DNA from: Bacilli bacterium
Lineage (GTDB): Bacteria > Bacillota_I > Bacilli_A > RF39 > UBA660
Assembly: GCA_017626405.1 (NCBI GenBank)
Contig: JAGAIS010000001.1
Coordinates: 1-64,000, forward strand
Reading direction: 5' to 3'
DNA: 64,000 nt
Under the pieces are notes generated by a model. The model did not search any database, was not told the DNA's origin, and saw nothing but the letters and a program-made list of their open reading frames with translations. Each line of letters begins with the position of its first letter. Position 1 is the first letter of the stretch. Shown piece after piece: positions 1 to 8,497 of this stretch. Both the position numbers and the translations under genes were made by a program.

Positions 1-154
1 CATCCTCCGCAGCAGCAGCAGGAGCAGCAGCTACAGCTACAGCACTAGGATCAACTCCAAATTCTTCTTTCATAGCGTCAACTAAATCTTTAACTTCTAA
101 AATAGTCATTTCTTTAATTGCATCAATAATTTCACTTGTAGATAATTTTGCCAT
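1..154 (-). CDS. rplL: 50S ribosomal protein L7/L12 (N-terminal part, runs off window)
   Basis: L7/L12 is the acidic, multi-copy stalk protein that recruits translation GTPases to the 50S subunit. The visible protein begins [20 protein letters not shown] and continues through the N-terminal dimerisation domain into the Ala-rich hinge, where the window ends. The ATG complement lies at 152-154 and is preceded by an SD-like AAGGAATTG. It follows rplJ by 20 nt, the standard rplJL arrangement, so it should be translated from the rplJ transcript and share its L10-leader control. The C-terminal domain is outside the window. Confidence 0.95.
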   Translation of the reverse strand, partial: MAKLSTSEIIDAIKEMTILEVKDLVDAMKEEFGVDPSAVAVAAAPAAAAED

Positions 155-174
155 TCTAATCAATTCCTTTCCAA

Positions 175-672
175 TTACTTTTCTTCACCTAATTTTTCGG
201 CGTATAAATTAAGTGCAATAGATAGATTTTTAACGTGCTCTATCAAGCCACCAGCAAACATAGTAAGTAAACCTTCTCTTGATGGTATTGAAGCATAATT
301 ATTAATAGTATCTAAGGTAACTACTTCTCCATCAACAATACCAGTAATAACTTGGATATTGTTATGTTTTTTAGCAAATGAATCTAATGCTTTGATTGGT
401 TCAAGTATTTCACTACCGAAAACGATTGCATTAGGTCCTTCTAAGAAACTATTTAAATCAATGTTCATATCATCTAAAGCTCTCTTAACAAGAGTATTCT
501 TATAGATTTTTACTTCACTATCAACTTTTTTAAGTTCTCTTCTCAATTCTTGCATGTCTTTAACTGTAGATTCTGAATATTTGAAAAGTACTACACTCTT
601 AGAGTTCTTTAACTTATCAGTTATTTCAGCAACAGTTTGACGCTTAGCATCAAGGATCTTTTCGCTTGCCAT
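175..672 (-). CDS. rplJ: 50S ribosomal protein L10
   Basis: L10 anchors the L7/L12 dimers to 23S rRNA and represses its own operon by binding the mRNA leader. The 165-residue length and the sequence (N-terminal region of the [10 protein letters not shown] type, a central VKRAL segment, and a C-terminal helix that carries the L12 dimers) fit the bacterial family. The start is set by a strong AAGGAGG 6-7 nt upstream. Directly upstream is a typical Bacillota L10 leader with its own promoter inside the end of rplA, so rplJL can be transcribed apart from rplKA. Confidence 0.97.
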   Translation of the reverse strand: MASEKILDAKRQTVAEITDKLKNSKSVVLFKYSESTVKDMQELRRELKKVDSEVKIYKNTLVKRALDDMNIDLNSFLEGPNAIVFGSEILEPIKALDSFAKKHNNIQVITGIVDGEVVTLDTINNYASIPSREGLLTMFAGGLIEHVKNLSIALNLYAEKLGEEK

Positions 673-696
673 AATTTATCCTCCTTAAATTTTTTA

Positions 697-723
697 TAAA
701 AAAACTTTCCGCACAGGAAAGTT
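697..723 (-). terminator. Attenuator hairpin of the L10 leader
   Basis: On the minus strand AACTTTCC and GGAAAGTT form an 8-bp stem around a 5-nt loop, followed directly by a run of T. It sits between the conserved leader core and the rplJ SD sequence. In this family such a hairpin ends transcription when L10/L12 is bound to the leader. Confidence 0.85.
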
Positions 724-806
724 ATATTCTTAAAAAGATATAAACTCTCCCTCGGTAGGATTATTAAAGTATTTACTCCCTACTGTCTTCGGTACTCGTT
801 TTTTCA
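697..806 (-). ncRNA. Ribosomal protein L10 (rplJ) leader
   Basis: The minus strand between the promoter at 812-840 and rplJ contains the hallmarks of the Bacillota L10 leader: a CCGAAGACAGUAGG block and, about 25 nt later, a complementary CCUACCGAGG block. These form the kink-turn-containing stem bound by the L10(L12)4 complex. The attenuator hairpin at 697-723 follows. Seen directly: the paired blocks, their spacing and their position before rplJ. Known: this leader gives autogenous control of rplJL. Confidence 0.88.
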
Positions 807-811
807 TTCGT

Positions 812-840
812 ATAATATCAAATTATAAATTACATGTCAA
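812..840 (-). promoter_or_regulatory. Promoter for the L10 leader / rplJL
   Basis: Minus-strand TTGACA (835-840) and TATTAT (812-817) are separated by exactly 17 nt. The promoter overlaps the 3' end of rplA and places the start point just before the leader. Confidence 0.8.
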
Positions 841-1528
841 TACTATTTGCATCTACACGGATACCAGGACCCATAGTAGTAGAAATAGATATGTTTTGAA
901 TGTATTTACCTTTAACTGTTGTTGGTTTTGCCTTAATAATAGTATTAATAACAAAATCAATATTTTCCTTTAATGATTTTTCATCAAAAGAAACTTTTCC
1001 AACTGAACAATGTATATTTCCATATGAATCAGCTCTGTATTCAATCATACCTTTTTTAACATCTTCAACAGTTTTTTCAGGTGTTGGTGTTACTGTTCCA
1101 GTCTTAGGATTTGGCATTAAACCTTTAGGTCCTAAAACTTTACCAATCTTACCTAATGCAGGCATCATTTCTGGAGTTGCAATGATTGTATCATAATCAA
1201 ACCAATTTTCATTAGCGATTTTATCAATCATATCTTGTTCTCCAACAAAATCAGCTCCTGCTTTCTTAGCAGCTTCTGCTTGAGCTCCCTTAGCTAAAAC
1301 TAAAATCTTCTTAGTTTTACCATTACCATTAGGTAATACTAAAGAGCCTCTAAGTTGTTGATCAGCTTTTTTAGTATCAATATTAAGTTTAATTGCTATT
1401 TCAACTGAACTATCAAATTTAGTAGTACTAGTTTCTTTAGCTAACTTAACAGCTTCTTCTATAGTATACTTTTTAGTTTTGTCTACTTTTTCAGAAGCTT
1501 CCACATATTTCTTTCCTACTCTTTTCAT
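830..1528 (-). CDS. rplA: 50S ribosomal protein L1
   Basis: L1 forms the mobile stalk at the E site of the 50S subunit and in many bacteria also binds its own mRNA. The 232-residue protein has the usual length and the family signature around the MPALGKIGKVLGPKGLMPNP segment. It lies 56 nt after rplK in the same direction, so the two are co-transcribed. The last codons overlap the rplJL promoter. The start is an ATG preceded by a purine-rich GGAGGGTATGT stretch. Confidence 0.97.
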   Translation of the reverse strand: MKRVGKKYVEASEKVDKTKKYTIEEAVKLAKETSTTKFDSSVEIAIKLNIDTKKADQQLRGSLVLPNGNGKTKKILVLAKGAQAEAAKKAGADFVGEQDMIDKIANENWFDYDTIIATPEMMPALGKIGKVLGPKGLMPNPKTGTVTPTPEKTVEDVKKGMIEYRADSYGNIHCSVGKVSFDEKSLKENIDFVINTIIKAKPTTVKGKYIQNISISTTMGPGIRVDANSIDM

Positions 1529-1584
1529 ACATACCCTCCAATCGTGGTTTATTAGCGGATTTTTTTATTATTAATTTTTCGTTA

Positions 1585-2166
1585 TTATTCTTCAGTAGAT
1601 TCTTTTTCAGTTATTACTTCAGTATCTACATTAGTGTCACTTGCACTAGCTTCCATTGCTTCAAGTTTAGCTTCGCGTTTTGCCTCTTCAATTTCAGCAG
1701 CGTGTGCAGCTTCAACTTCTTCAGCTAATTCAGCATCATTAACACCCTTAACTGCAACACCCATGTTTCTAGCAGTTCCTTCAACAATTTTCATTGCTTC
1801 TTCAACTGTATAAGCATTTAAATCAGGCATTTTAGTTTCTGCTATAGCTTTGATATCTTCCTTACTAATAGTTGCAACAATTTCATGTGCACCTTTTTTA
1901 GATCCAGATTTAATCTTAGCATATTTCTTGATTAACTCAGCAGCAGGTGGAGTCTTTAGTACAAAATCAAACGTTCTATCTTCATAAACTGAGATTTCAA
2001 CTGGAATAATGTCGCCTTTTTTATCTTTAGTAGCGTCATTATATTTTGTACAGAACTCTTGTAAATTAATACCAGCAGGTCCTAAAACAGTACCAACAGG
2101 TGGTGCTGGTGTAGCAGCTCCGGCTGGAATTTGTAACTTAATTCTCTTTACGACTTCTTTTGCCAC
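1585..2166 (-). CDS. rplK: 50S ribosomal protein L11 with an acidic C-terminal tail
   Basis: L11 is part of the GTPase-associated centre. Residues 1 to about 140 carry the full family pattern (KLQIPAG near the start, PAPPVG, and the GTARNMG segment at the end). I chose the GTG at 2164-2166 because AAGGA lies 10 nt upstream of it; the alternative GTG at 2173-2175 has the same SD only 1 nt away. Unusual: about 50 extra residues follow the normal C-terminus, rich in Glu and Ala, whereas L11 is usually about 141 residues. The tail has no family I recognise. Confidence 0.95.
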   Translation of the reverse strand: MAKEVVKRIKLQIPAGAATPAPPVGTVLGPAGINLQEFCTKYNDATKDKKGDIIPVEISVYEDRTFDFVLKTPPAAELIKKYAKIKSGSKKGAHEIVATISKEDIKAIAETKMPDLNAYTVEEAMKIVEGTARNMGVAVKGVNDAELAEEVEAAHAAEIEEAKREAKLEAMEASASDTNVDTEVITEKESTEE

Positions 2167-2256
2167 GTAAAACACATCCTTCCCGTATTTTCGCTTTGTG
2201 GTATTGGGCTAATCCGCATTTCCCTCCCACGTGCTAATTAAACTTTAGCAATTAAG

Positions 2257-2285
2257 ATACTAACACAAAATAATCAAAATTACAA
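2257..2285 (-). promoter_or_regulatory. Promoter for rplK-rplA
   Basis: Minus-strand TTGTAA (2280-2285) and TAGTAT (2257-2262) are spaced by 17 nt. The leader that follows (about 2176-2250) is GC-richer than its surroundings and contains GGGAGGG and AGCCC blocks. It could fold and serve in autogenous control, but I cannot assign a family. Confidence 0.6.
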
Positions 2286-2341
2286 CTATATTATTAAATT
2301 TTTGTTGCTTTTTATATTTTATGTTGATAACTATTAACTTT

Positions 2342-2746
2342 TTAACAATTATTTTCTTTTCTGCTTAATTTTTTTTGATATATAGTATCTTCCGTTTTCT
2401 CCTTTAGAGAATAAACCATTTTCCAAACATCATCGATAGGATATACTCCCATTCCATTAATTACCTTAAATAAATAATTCCAACACTCATAAAGATCTGG
2501 ATCAGCTGTTTGTAAAATATTCAGTTTTCTGTGACTTTTAACTCCCAGAATAGCTCCGTTTTCTCTTGTTGCCGAGGTATCCTTTTTATGTGTTCTCAAC
2601 TCATGAACTTCTTCTATATGATGATAAGTTGGTCTATTTTTATTAGTAAGAGGACTCCCCATCCAATCTATCTTTTTTGCATCTTTCGGATAGAATTCTT
2701 CCAGCAATTCTGATAATACAATTTTAGTGATTTCATTCTTATTCAT
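2342..2746 (-). CDS. HNH-like nuclease-domain protein
   Basis: A 134-residue protein. The ATG at 2744-2746 is chosen because a GGGGGT SD lies 6 nt upstream; a longer reading frame upstream lacks one. The middle reads YHHIEEVH, then ENGAIL about 30 residues later, then SHRKLN, which is the HH / N / H spacing of a small HNH (His-Me finger) fold. Such proteins are metal-dependent nucleases, though many phage and genomic relatives are uncharacterised. It stands alone between the rplK promoter and nusG, an odd place for a nuclease. Catalysis is inferred; the other catalytic residues cannot be judged by eye. Confidence 0.6.
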   Translation of the reverse strand: MNKNEITKIVLSELLEEFYPKDAKKIDWMGSPLTNKNRPTYHHIEEVHELRTHKKDTSATRENGAILGVKSHRKLNILQTADPDLYECWNYLFKVINGMGVYPIDDVWKMVYSLKEKTEDTIYQKKLSRKENNC

Positions 2747-2822
2747 ATATTGACCCCCATTTAAAAAAAGAGTATTCCGTTCTTTTTGGCAACATATTAT
2801 AACATCATTTATTTTAAATAAC

Positions 2823-2852
2823 AAAAAATACATTCTATTACGAATGTATTTT
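2823..2852 (-). terminator. Terminator after nusG
   Basis: An 11-bp perfect inverted repeat (AAAATACATTC / GAATGTATTTT) is followed on the minus strand by TTTTTTG. It ends the secE-nusG transcript just before the HNH-like gene. Confidence 0.8.
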
Positions 2853-2866
2853 CAAATTTTATATAT

Positions 2867-3409
2867 TTAATTATTCATTACATTTACTTGGAATAATTCT
2901 ACTTCAACAGGTGTCTCTTGACCAAATAAATCGATAAGAACTGTAAGGCGAGAATTCTCAGTATCGATAGAATCAATATTTCCTTCCATACCTTTGAATG
3001 GACCATCAACAATAGTTACTCTTGTACCAACTACTAATTCAGCATCTACATCAACTCTACTCATACCCATACTAATTAATATCTTATCAATTTCTTGTGG
3101 TAATAGTGGAGTTGGTTTTGCTCCCTTACCTGATGAACCAATAAATCCTGTAACACCTGGAGTATTACGAACAACATACCAAGCTTCATCTGTCATTATC
3201 ATTTCAACTAAGATATAACCTGGGAACATCTTATGATGTTTTTCTTTCTTTGATCCATCTTTCATCGTTTCAATTACTGTCTCTTCAGGAATGATAACTC
3301 TAAATATATAATCAGAGAAACCCATAGATTCAGCACGCATCTCAAGTTTTTCTTTTACTTTTGCTTCATGTCCAGAATAAGTGTTAACAACATACCATAA
3401 TTTTTCCAT
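2867..3409 (-). CDS. nusG: Transcription termination/antitermination factor NusG
   Basis: NusG binds RNA polymerase and controls pausing and Rho or ribosome coupling. The 180-residue protein shows the NGN domain start (WYVVNTYSGHE), the FPGYILVEM segment and a C-terminal KOW domain with VDGPFKGMEG. Its ATG overlaps the secE stop by 1 nt (TAATG at 3409), so translation is coupled to secE. The pair is conserved across Bacteria. Confidence 0.97.
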   Translation of the reverse strand: MEKLWYVVNTYSGHEAKVKEKLEMRAESMGFSDYIFRVIIPEETVIETMKDGSKKEKHHKMFPGYILVEMIMTDEAWYVVRNTPGVTGFIGSSGKGAKPTPLLPQEIDKILISMGMSRVDVDAELVVGTRVTIVDGPFKGMEGNIDSIDTENSRLTVLIDLFGQETPVEVELFQVNVMNN

Positions 3410-3801
3410 TAATCAATCAAATCCTTTACTAATGCGAATAAAAAGTCAATTCCATAGAAGAAGAGTGCGAAGAATGCAACAAATATCAAACAAGCAACTG
3501 AATATTTGAATACTTCTTTAGCGCTTGGCCATCTAACAAGTCTCATCTCAGCTCTAACATCAGATAAGAATGTATCTTTCTTGCCAATTCTACTTAGTTT
3601 AATCTTTTCGTTCTTAATTTCCTTTTTTAATTCTTTTTTTCGTGCCTTATCTTTAGTTGCCTTTTTTTCTTCTACTAACCTATCAATTTTTTCTTCTACC
3701 TCAAGTTTTTCTTTAAGTATAGCTTTTCTTAGTTCTTTTTTTTCATTTCTAGGTGATTTAGAAGACTTAGCCTTTTTATTCTCTGTTTCCTTTTTTGCCA
3801 T
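3409..3801 (-). CDS. secE: Preprotein translocase subunit SecE with a long charged N-terminal extension
   Basis: SecE clamps the SecY channel in the membrane. The C-terminal ~55 residues carry the family core: the amphipathic helix with VRWPSAKEV, then one membrane span. The N-terminal ~75 residues are almost all Lys/Glu/Arg and probably form a cytoplasmic coiled coil. Single-span SecE proteins of Bacillota are usually about 60-75 residues, so this is about twice the normal length. The nearby nusG overlap and gene order leave little doubt about identity. The usual rpmG between sigH and secE is missing. Confidence 0.93.
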   Translation of the reverse strand: MAKKETENKKAKSSKSPRNEKKELRKAILKEKLEVEEKIDRLVEEKKATKDKARKKELKKEIKNEKIKLSRIGKKDTFLSDVRAEMRLVRWPSAKEVFKYSVACLIFVAFFALFFYGIDFLFALVKDLID

Positions 3802-3828
3802 ATAGCCACCTCTTATTTTTTTTGTATA

Positions 3829-3872
3829 AAAAAAACACTTTCGTGTACGTCATTAATATAACACACAAAAGT
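3829..3872 (-). terminator. Terminator between sigH and secE
   Basis: On the minus strand CCACTTTTGTGTG pairs with CACGAAAGTG and is followed by TTTTTTTT. It separates the mrnC-rlmB-sigH unit from secE-nusG. Confidence 0.75.
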
Positions 3873-3890
3873 GGGACTTGCAACTATAAT

Positions 3891-4487
3891 TTATAATATT
3901 TTTCTTATCTTCACTCTAATTCTCGATACGGTATTATAAACATACTTTATATCTCGATTTAGTATGGAAGATATATCTTCATAAGAAAAATCATTTATTA
4001 ATAATTCATAGATTTCTTTTTCTGCGGGACTTAATAGTGCATCTATTTGTTTTTTAAGATTTATTACATCCTCTTCTTCTTGAATTTTAACTTGGGGATC
4101 ATTTGCCGATGAACCAATTTTATTTTCAAGAGGGGAATCCGCACCAAACATATTATCATCTAAAGAAAAAGCACTTCTTAGTAGACGATGTTTAAGTGTG
4201 TCTGCCTGTCTTAAATAATTTCTTACTCTTCTTTCAACACATAGAGTAATGAATGTAGGCAATGTCGTACTTTTATCTTGATTGAAAGATACTAAAGCAT
4301 CACTGAATCCAAGTCTTGCTTCCTGAGTTAATTCATTTATATCGACACTTAAGTAATATGCTCCCCTTTTATACTTATTAATAATAATATCTATTATATA
4401 GTTATATTTATCATATAATACATCATTTGCTTCTTCACTGTTTTCACAAACTAGATTAACTAGTTCATTATCAGGATATTCATTCAT
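3891..4487 (-). CDS. sigH: RNA polymerase sigma factor, SigH-like
   Basis: A 198-residue sigma-70 family protein with region 2 (about residues 25-95, INELTQEARLGF) and region 4 (about residues 145-198, LSPAEKEIYELL followed by an HTH). Position and order (mrnC-rlmB-sigH-secE-nusG) match the Bacillota SigH locus. SigH controls entry into sporulation and competence in Bacillus, but in non-sporulating relatives it mainly drives competence-type genes. Nothing in the window shows which applies here. It starts 2 nt after rlmB. Confidence 0.85.
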   Translation of the reverse strand: MNEYPDNELVNLVCENSEEANDVLYDKYNYIIDIIINKYKRGAYYLSVDINELTQEARLGFSDALVSFNQDKSTTLPTFITLCVERRVRNYLRQADTLKHRLLRSAFSLDDNMFGADSPLENKIGSSANDPQVKIQEEEDVINLKKQIDALLSPAEKEIYELLINDFSYEDISSILNRDIKYVYNTVSRIRVKIRKIL

Positions 4488-4489
4488 AG

Positions 4490-5164
4490 TTATTCTCCTA
4501 TTCCGTATATTAATATAGAAGCTGCGACAGAAGCATTTAGACTGTTTACAACACCATTCATCGGAATACTTACTACTTGATCAACATTCTCTTTAACTAA
4601 TTTAGATATACCATTACCTTCACTACCAATAATAAGTAAGACTTTATCACTATAATCTACTTCTCTATAGTACTTACCATCCATATCGGCAGCATAGGCA
4701 AAGTAACCTCGATTCTTTAATTTGTTAATGGCATTTACTAAATTAGTAACCATTATTATATTGACATGATTCAAAGCTCCTACAGATGTCTTCATAACTG
4801 TTTCATTAACTATTACACTTCGGTCTTTTGGAATTATAATTGATTTTATTCCTCGAGCTTCACAAGTTCTAATAATAGCACCAAAGTTATGTGGATCTTC
4901 CAAATGGTCCAACATAACAACAAAATTTTCTTGATTATCGATATCTTCAAGAGTTTTATATTCATAATCATTTATTTCTATAATTATACCTTGATTATGA
5001 GGAATCATTTTATCCATTATCTTAGAATCGGTAATAACATACTTAAGTCTATTAGACTTTATTTTATCTAATATGTCTTTGTCTTTAAAATTTGGAGATA
5101 ATAAAACTTTTCTAACACGACTTAAATCAAGTTCATTAAATACATTCTTTCCACATACTCTCAT
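4490..5164 (-). CDS. rlmB: 23S rRNA (guanosine-2'-O-)-methyltransferase, RlmB/SpoU family
   Basis: A SpoU-type knotted SAM-dependent methyltransferase, 224 residues. The motifs visible are the N-terminal substrate domain, LEDPHNFGAIIRTCEA at about residues 90-105, the IGSEGNGI motif 2 and the SLNASVAASI motif 3 near the C-terminus. The family methylates G2251 (E. coli numbering) of 23S rRNA. Its ATG overlaps the mrnC stop (ATGA, 5161-5164). Gene order supports rlmB rather than a tRNA SpoU enzyme. Confidence 0.9.
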   Translation of the reverse strand: MRVCGKNVFNELDLSRVRKVLLSPNFKDKDILDKIKSNRLKYVITDSKIMDKMIPHNQGIIIEINDYEYKTLEDIDNQENFVVMLDHLEDPHNFGAIIRTCEARGIKSIIIPKDRSVIVNETVMKTSVGALNHVNIIMVTNLVNAINKLKNRGYFAYAADMDGKYYREVDYSDKVLLIIGSEGNGISKLVKENVDQVVSIPMNGVVNSLNASVAASILIYGIGE

Positions 5165-5516
5165 AATTCACCTACTATGTAATCTAATATAGAGTTACAT
5201 CTTTCTAAATTGTTTTTATATAGATAGCCAATTAAACATTCAAGACCTGTTGCTTTTTTATATGTAATTATATCTGTTGTTTTATTAGAATGACTAGAAG
5301 CATTTCTTCCACGATTGACAATTACAAGTTCTTCTTCTGTTAAAAACTCGCGATTTATTAACTCTTCAAGAATTCTTCTCTGTGATGTTGCACTTACATA
5401 TTTAATTGCTTCATTTTGCAGTTCTTTAACTTTAGAAATACCTTTATTAATTAAGTATTCTCTAATATGCAATTCATAAACAGCATCCCCAAGATAAGCA
5501 AGTACTAAATTATTCA
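5161..5516 (-). CDS. mrnC: Mini-ribonuclease III (MrnC)
   Basis: Mini-III is an RNase III catalytic domain without the dsRNA-binding domain; it matures 23S rRNA. The 118-residue protein carries the family start (LAYLGDAVYELHIREYL) with the catalytic Asp, and a C-terminal ATGLECLIGYLY segment with the catalytic Glu region. I chose the ATG at 5514-5516 with GGTGAG just upstream; a longer frame has no SD. In other Bacilli it follows cysS, which is not found here. Confidence 0.93.
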
Positions 5517-5577
5517 TTTTCTCACCGACTAAATAATAACATAAAATAGATAAAATTACCAACTAAACATATATTTT

Positions 5578-5585
5578 GGTATAAT
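5578..5585 (+). promoter_or_regulatory. Extended -10 promoter element
   Basis: TGG-TATAAT (TATAAT at 5580-5585) precedes the plus-strand gene at 5602. The same extended element occurs upstream of xth on the other strand. The -35 region is poor. The first in-frame ATG of the following frame overlaps this box, which argues for the later start. Confidence 0.5.
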
Positions 5586-5601
5586 GATTATAGGTGATGA
5601 T

Positions 5602-6567
5602 ATGAGTAAGAGATATTATTTTAATAATACTGATATATTTAGCATCATAGATGAATTCTACCCTATATCTATAAACGGTTCTTTAAATCACTTTTCATTT
5701 AACAATGATAATTTAAATAAGTTTATCGATCGAATCGGAGATATATTGGAAGATGTCGAAGTTAAAGATATAAAAGAGGAGAAGATTGATTTAGATGATA
5801 TGGATTTCTTGAGCGATCAAGTTAATGAAAGATTAAAGAGTATTTTTTCAAATCCTGACAATCTAGTTTTTGGAAATGGAGGGGATTCCGATATTATATT
5901 GTATACAAATCATTTCTATTGCCGATTCCCCAATCTAGATTCGCACTTTTTACCACTTTCATGGAATAGTGATTTAGAAAAATTAAATAAATGGCCTCAT
6001 AATGATGCAAGTAAAGTACTTTTATTAGTTTTAAATAAAAGAGAAAATAATCCAATATTTAAAGATATTGATTCTAGTAATCCCGATTCTAATTTTAGAT
6101 ATGAGATTCCTATTGAATACTTTGCAGGTTACTATGATCGTGATAGAAAAGAATTTATTCCAAACGATAAATTCTTGCTAGAGCATGACTATGATGAAGA
6201 TTGCACAATATATCATAATCCTGTTCCCTCTATTTTACTTAATAATGAACCGGAAATTATTCAAGAATTTTACTCTATTATGAGAGAATTTGCATACGCA
6301 ATAATTAATACAAATGATGGATTAAGTAAAAAGGGATATGAAGGAATATGTAATCAATATCTTTCTATGATAAAGAGATTGAGAAAATTGCAAATGGAGA
6401 TTACTCCCGAATTTTTAAACAAGCTTCAAAATGATGCTGTTGACGATACACTTAAACTTCTAGATGAATTAGAAGATAGAGAGAATTTAGTTCAAGAAGC
6501 GAGTTATGATGACTCGGGATGGGAAAATGATTGGAATTTTGAAGAAGATATTACTCCCAAATTATAA
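5602..6567 (+). CDS. Hypothetical protein
   Basis: A 321-residue acidic, soluble protein with no signal peptide or membrane span. The ATG at 5602 follows an AGGTGATGAT ribosome site. The sequence alternates acidic stretches with Trp/Tyr-rich segments and includes DCTIYHNP and MREFAYAI in the second half. I recognise no family. It is a single gene between divergent mrnC and convergent xth, with its own -10 element and a terminator at 6566-6595. Confidence 0.75.
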   Translation: MSKRYYFNNTDIFSIIDEFYPISINGSLNHFSFNNDNLNKFIDRIGDILEDVEVKDIKEEKIDLDDMDFLSDQVNERLKSIFSNPDNLVFGNGGDSDIILYTNHFYCRFPNLDSHFLPLSWNSDLEKLNKWPHNDASKVLLLVLNKRENNPIFKDIDSSNPDSNFRYEIPIEYFAGYYDRDRKEFIPNDKFLLEHDYDEDCTIYHNPVPSILLNNEPEIIQEFYSIMREFAYAIINTNDGLSKKGYEGICNQYLSMIKRLRKLQMEITPEFLNKLQNDAVDDTLKLLDELEDRENLVQEASYDDSGWENDWNFEEDITPKL

Positions 6568-6595
6568 AAAGCATTTATAAAAATGCTTTTTTATT
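6566..6595. terminator. Bidirectional terminator between 5602 gene and xth
   Basis: AAAAGCATTT / AAATGCTTTT stem with A and T runs on both sides. It overlaps the end of xth and serves the two convergent genes. Confidence 0.8.
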
Positions 6596-7340
6596 TTAAA
6601 TCAATTCCAATTGGGCAATGATCACTGCCAAAGATGTCATTGTAGATATAACTATCAATTACATTTTCTAATAAACTCTTTGATACTACAAAGTAATCTA
6701 ATCGCCATCCAGCGTTTTTCTCTCTTGCATGAAATAGATAACTCCACCATGAATATTTAACTTCAGTCGGATGAAAATATCGGAAAGTATCGATAAATCC
6801 CGAATCCAATAGTTCAGTAAATTTATTTCTCTCTTCAATAGTAAATCCTGCACTTCTTTGATTGCTCTTAGCATTTTTTATATCTATCTCTTCATGAGCA
6901 ACATTTAAATCTCCACATAGTATAACTGGTTTGCTCTCTTCTAAGGTTTTAAGATAATCTCTAAAATTATCTTCCCAAGAAATGCGATATTCTAATCTTT
7001 CTAATTCTTTCTTTGAATTAGGTACATAGGCATTTACTAAAAAGAAATTATCAAATTCTAGAGTTATTATTCTACCTTCCAAATCACTTATCTCTTCTCC
7101 AATACCATATTCTACATTTATCGGTTTAATGCGAGTAAATACAAGAGTACCAGAATAACCTTTCTTCTCAGCAGGATTTAAATACATCTCATAGTTTTCA
7201 GGTATATATGGTATTTCTTTTTCCAAACACTTTACTTCTTGCAAACAAATAATATCCGGATTTAAACTATTCATACTATTTTCAAAACCTTTATTAACTA
7301 CTGAACGATAACCAGCAACATTCCAAGATACAATTCTCAT
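6591..7340 (-). CDS. xth: Exodeoxyribonuclease III / AP endonuclease
   Basis: A 249-residue endonuclease/exonuclease/phosphatase-fold enzyme of the ExoA/Xth type, acting at abasic sites in base-excision repair. Motifs in order: WNVAGYRS at the start with the catalytic Asn, LQEVKC with the metal-binding Glu, CGDLNVAH with Asp/Asn, and GSDHCPI with the catalytic His. Length is normal. It is a single gene; an extended -10 (TGGTATAAT, minus strand at 7359-7367) lies just upstream. Confidence 0.95.
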   Translation of the reverse strand: MRIVSWNVAGYRSVVNKGFENSMNSLNPDIICLQEVKCLEKEIPYIPENYEMYLNPAEKKGYSGTLVFTRIKPINVEYGIGEEISDLEGRIITLEFDNFFLVNAYVPNSKKELERLEYRISWEDNFRDYLKTLEESKPVILCGDLNVAHEEIDIKNAKSNQRSAGFTIEERNKFTELLDSGFIDTFRYFHPTEVKYSWWSYLFHAREKNAGWRLDYFVVSKSLLENVIDSYIYNDIFGSDHCPIGIDLK

Positions 7341-7363
7341 ATAATCACTTCCATTTTAATTAT

Positions 7364-7398
7364 ACCAAAAAGAGGAATTACTTTTCAAATTCCTCTTT
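7364..7398 (-). terminator. Terminator after glycosyltransferase
   Basis: Stem AAAGAGGAATT / AATTCCTCTTT with a minus-strand T run that also forms part of the extended -10 element (7359-7367) of xth. Confidence 0.75.
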
Positions 7399-8451
7399 GT
7401 TTTTTTTGAGTCTTTCATCATTAGGATTAAGTTCTATTGCTTTTTTGATATAGAATAAAGCTTCATCTTTTAAGCCAAGATTATAATAACTCAAAGATAG
7501 TAAATCATCGATTGTCGAATCCCAGCAGAATACTTCGTTCGTATATATTAAATCTTTAGTTAATATACTCTTTGCTTTTATACAATTATTTATTACATCA
7601 AAATAATTCTTTTTACTATATTCGAGCATTGCTTTTTCAACATATGCTTCTCTCGTATTTGGGCATTCCTCTATTGCTCGATCTAACCAATATGATGCTT
7701 CATCTAATCTTCCTAAATTTATGTATGCACGAGAGATATATCTCATCGATGCACTTCTTTCATTACTCCATGTTGAAGTTTCTAGATTAATATGTTTTAT
7801 TAGCGTATCAATGCATTCGTTCCATTTTCCATAATACATATATTCTCTTCCTAAATAGTGTAAATTACGATCGTTATTAGGATTTTCCTTAACGGATAAT
7901 TCTAATAATGGTAAATAAGATGATCTAGATTTATTACTATCGGGATAATGGTTTAAAACTATCGACTTATCAACAACTACTTTTTCATCATCTAGGGAAC
8001 ACGACAATACTTCATGAACAGGATAAACCCATTTATAGTGAGTTCTATCATGTATTTTTTCATAGAGAAATGATACTAATGGCACATCGTTTTTATCTAA
8101 TGACCAATTATATAAGTATCTTAATCTATTGGAATCATTCCATGAACTCTCTAGTTTACTTCGCCATCCAGGAGAAAAAACTTCATCTAAGTCGGTACAA
8201 ACACATATATCCGCATCTTCAGGAACGAGTTTTAATGATTCGTTTCTAGCTACATCGAATCTCCAAGGAGTTATTATTTTTGTTTCAACATGTACCCCTA
8301 AACTTTCTAGTTTAGATACGGTGTCATCAGTAGATCCTGTATCTAAAACATATATTTCATCAGCTTCTTTCATTGAATTATACCAACGTTCGACAAATGA
8401 AGATTCATTTTTACAAATAGCATAAACTATTACCTTATATTTTTTTGACAT
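7378..8451 (-). CDS. Family 2 glycosyltransferase with C-terminal TPR repeats
   Basis: Residues 1 to about 190 form a GT-A domain: the start YAICKNESSFVERW, EIYVLDTGSTDDT, and the DLDE metal site at about residue 87. The remaining half is made of TPR-like helical repeats (NLHYLGREYMYYGKW, YNLGLKDEALFYIKKAIELNP). This is the architecture of GT2 enzymes that glycosylate proteins or surface polymers. It is transcribed in the same direction as, and just downstream of, the collagen-like protein gene. I infer that it glycosylates Thr residues of that protein, as glycosyltransferases near Bacillus bclA do. Confidence 0.85.
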   Translation of the reverse strand: MSKKYKVIVYAICKNESSFVERWYNSMKEADEIYVLDTGSTDDTVSKLESLGVHVETKIITPWRFDVARNESLKLVPEDADICVCTDLDEVFSPGWRSKLESSWNDSNRLRYLYNWSLDKNDVPLVSFLYEKIHDRTHYKWVYPVHEVLSCSLDDEKVVVDKSIVLNHYPDSNKSRSSYLPLLELSVKENPNNDRNLHYLGREYMYYGKWNECIDTLIKHINLETSTWSNERSASMRYISRAYINLGRLDEASYWLDRAIEECPNTREAYVEKAMLEYSKKNYFDVINNCIKAKSILTKDLIYTNEVFCWDSTIDDLLSLSYYNLGLKDEALFYIKKAIELNPNDERLKKNKEEFEK

Positions 8452-8465
8452 ACTTACCTCCTATC

Positions 8466-8495
8466 AAAAAAGGAGAATTAATTCTCCTTTTTTAT
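8466..8495. terminator. Terminator after collagen-like gene
   Basis: Perfect palindromic stem AAAAAAGGAGAATT / AATTCTCCTTTTTT, strong on both strands. It separates the collagen-like gene from the glycosyltransferase, so the two may be transcribed partly apart. Confidence 0.85.
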
Positions 8496-8497
8496 AA

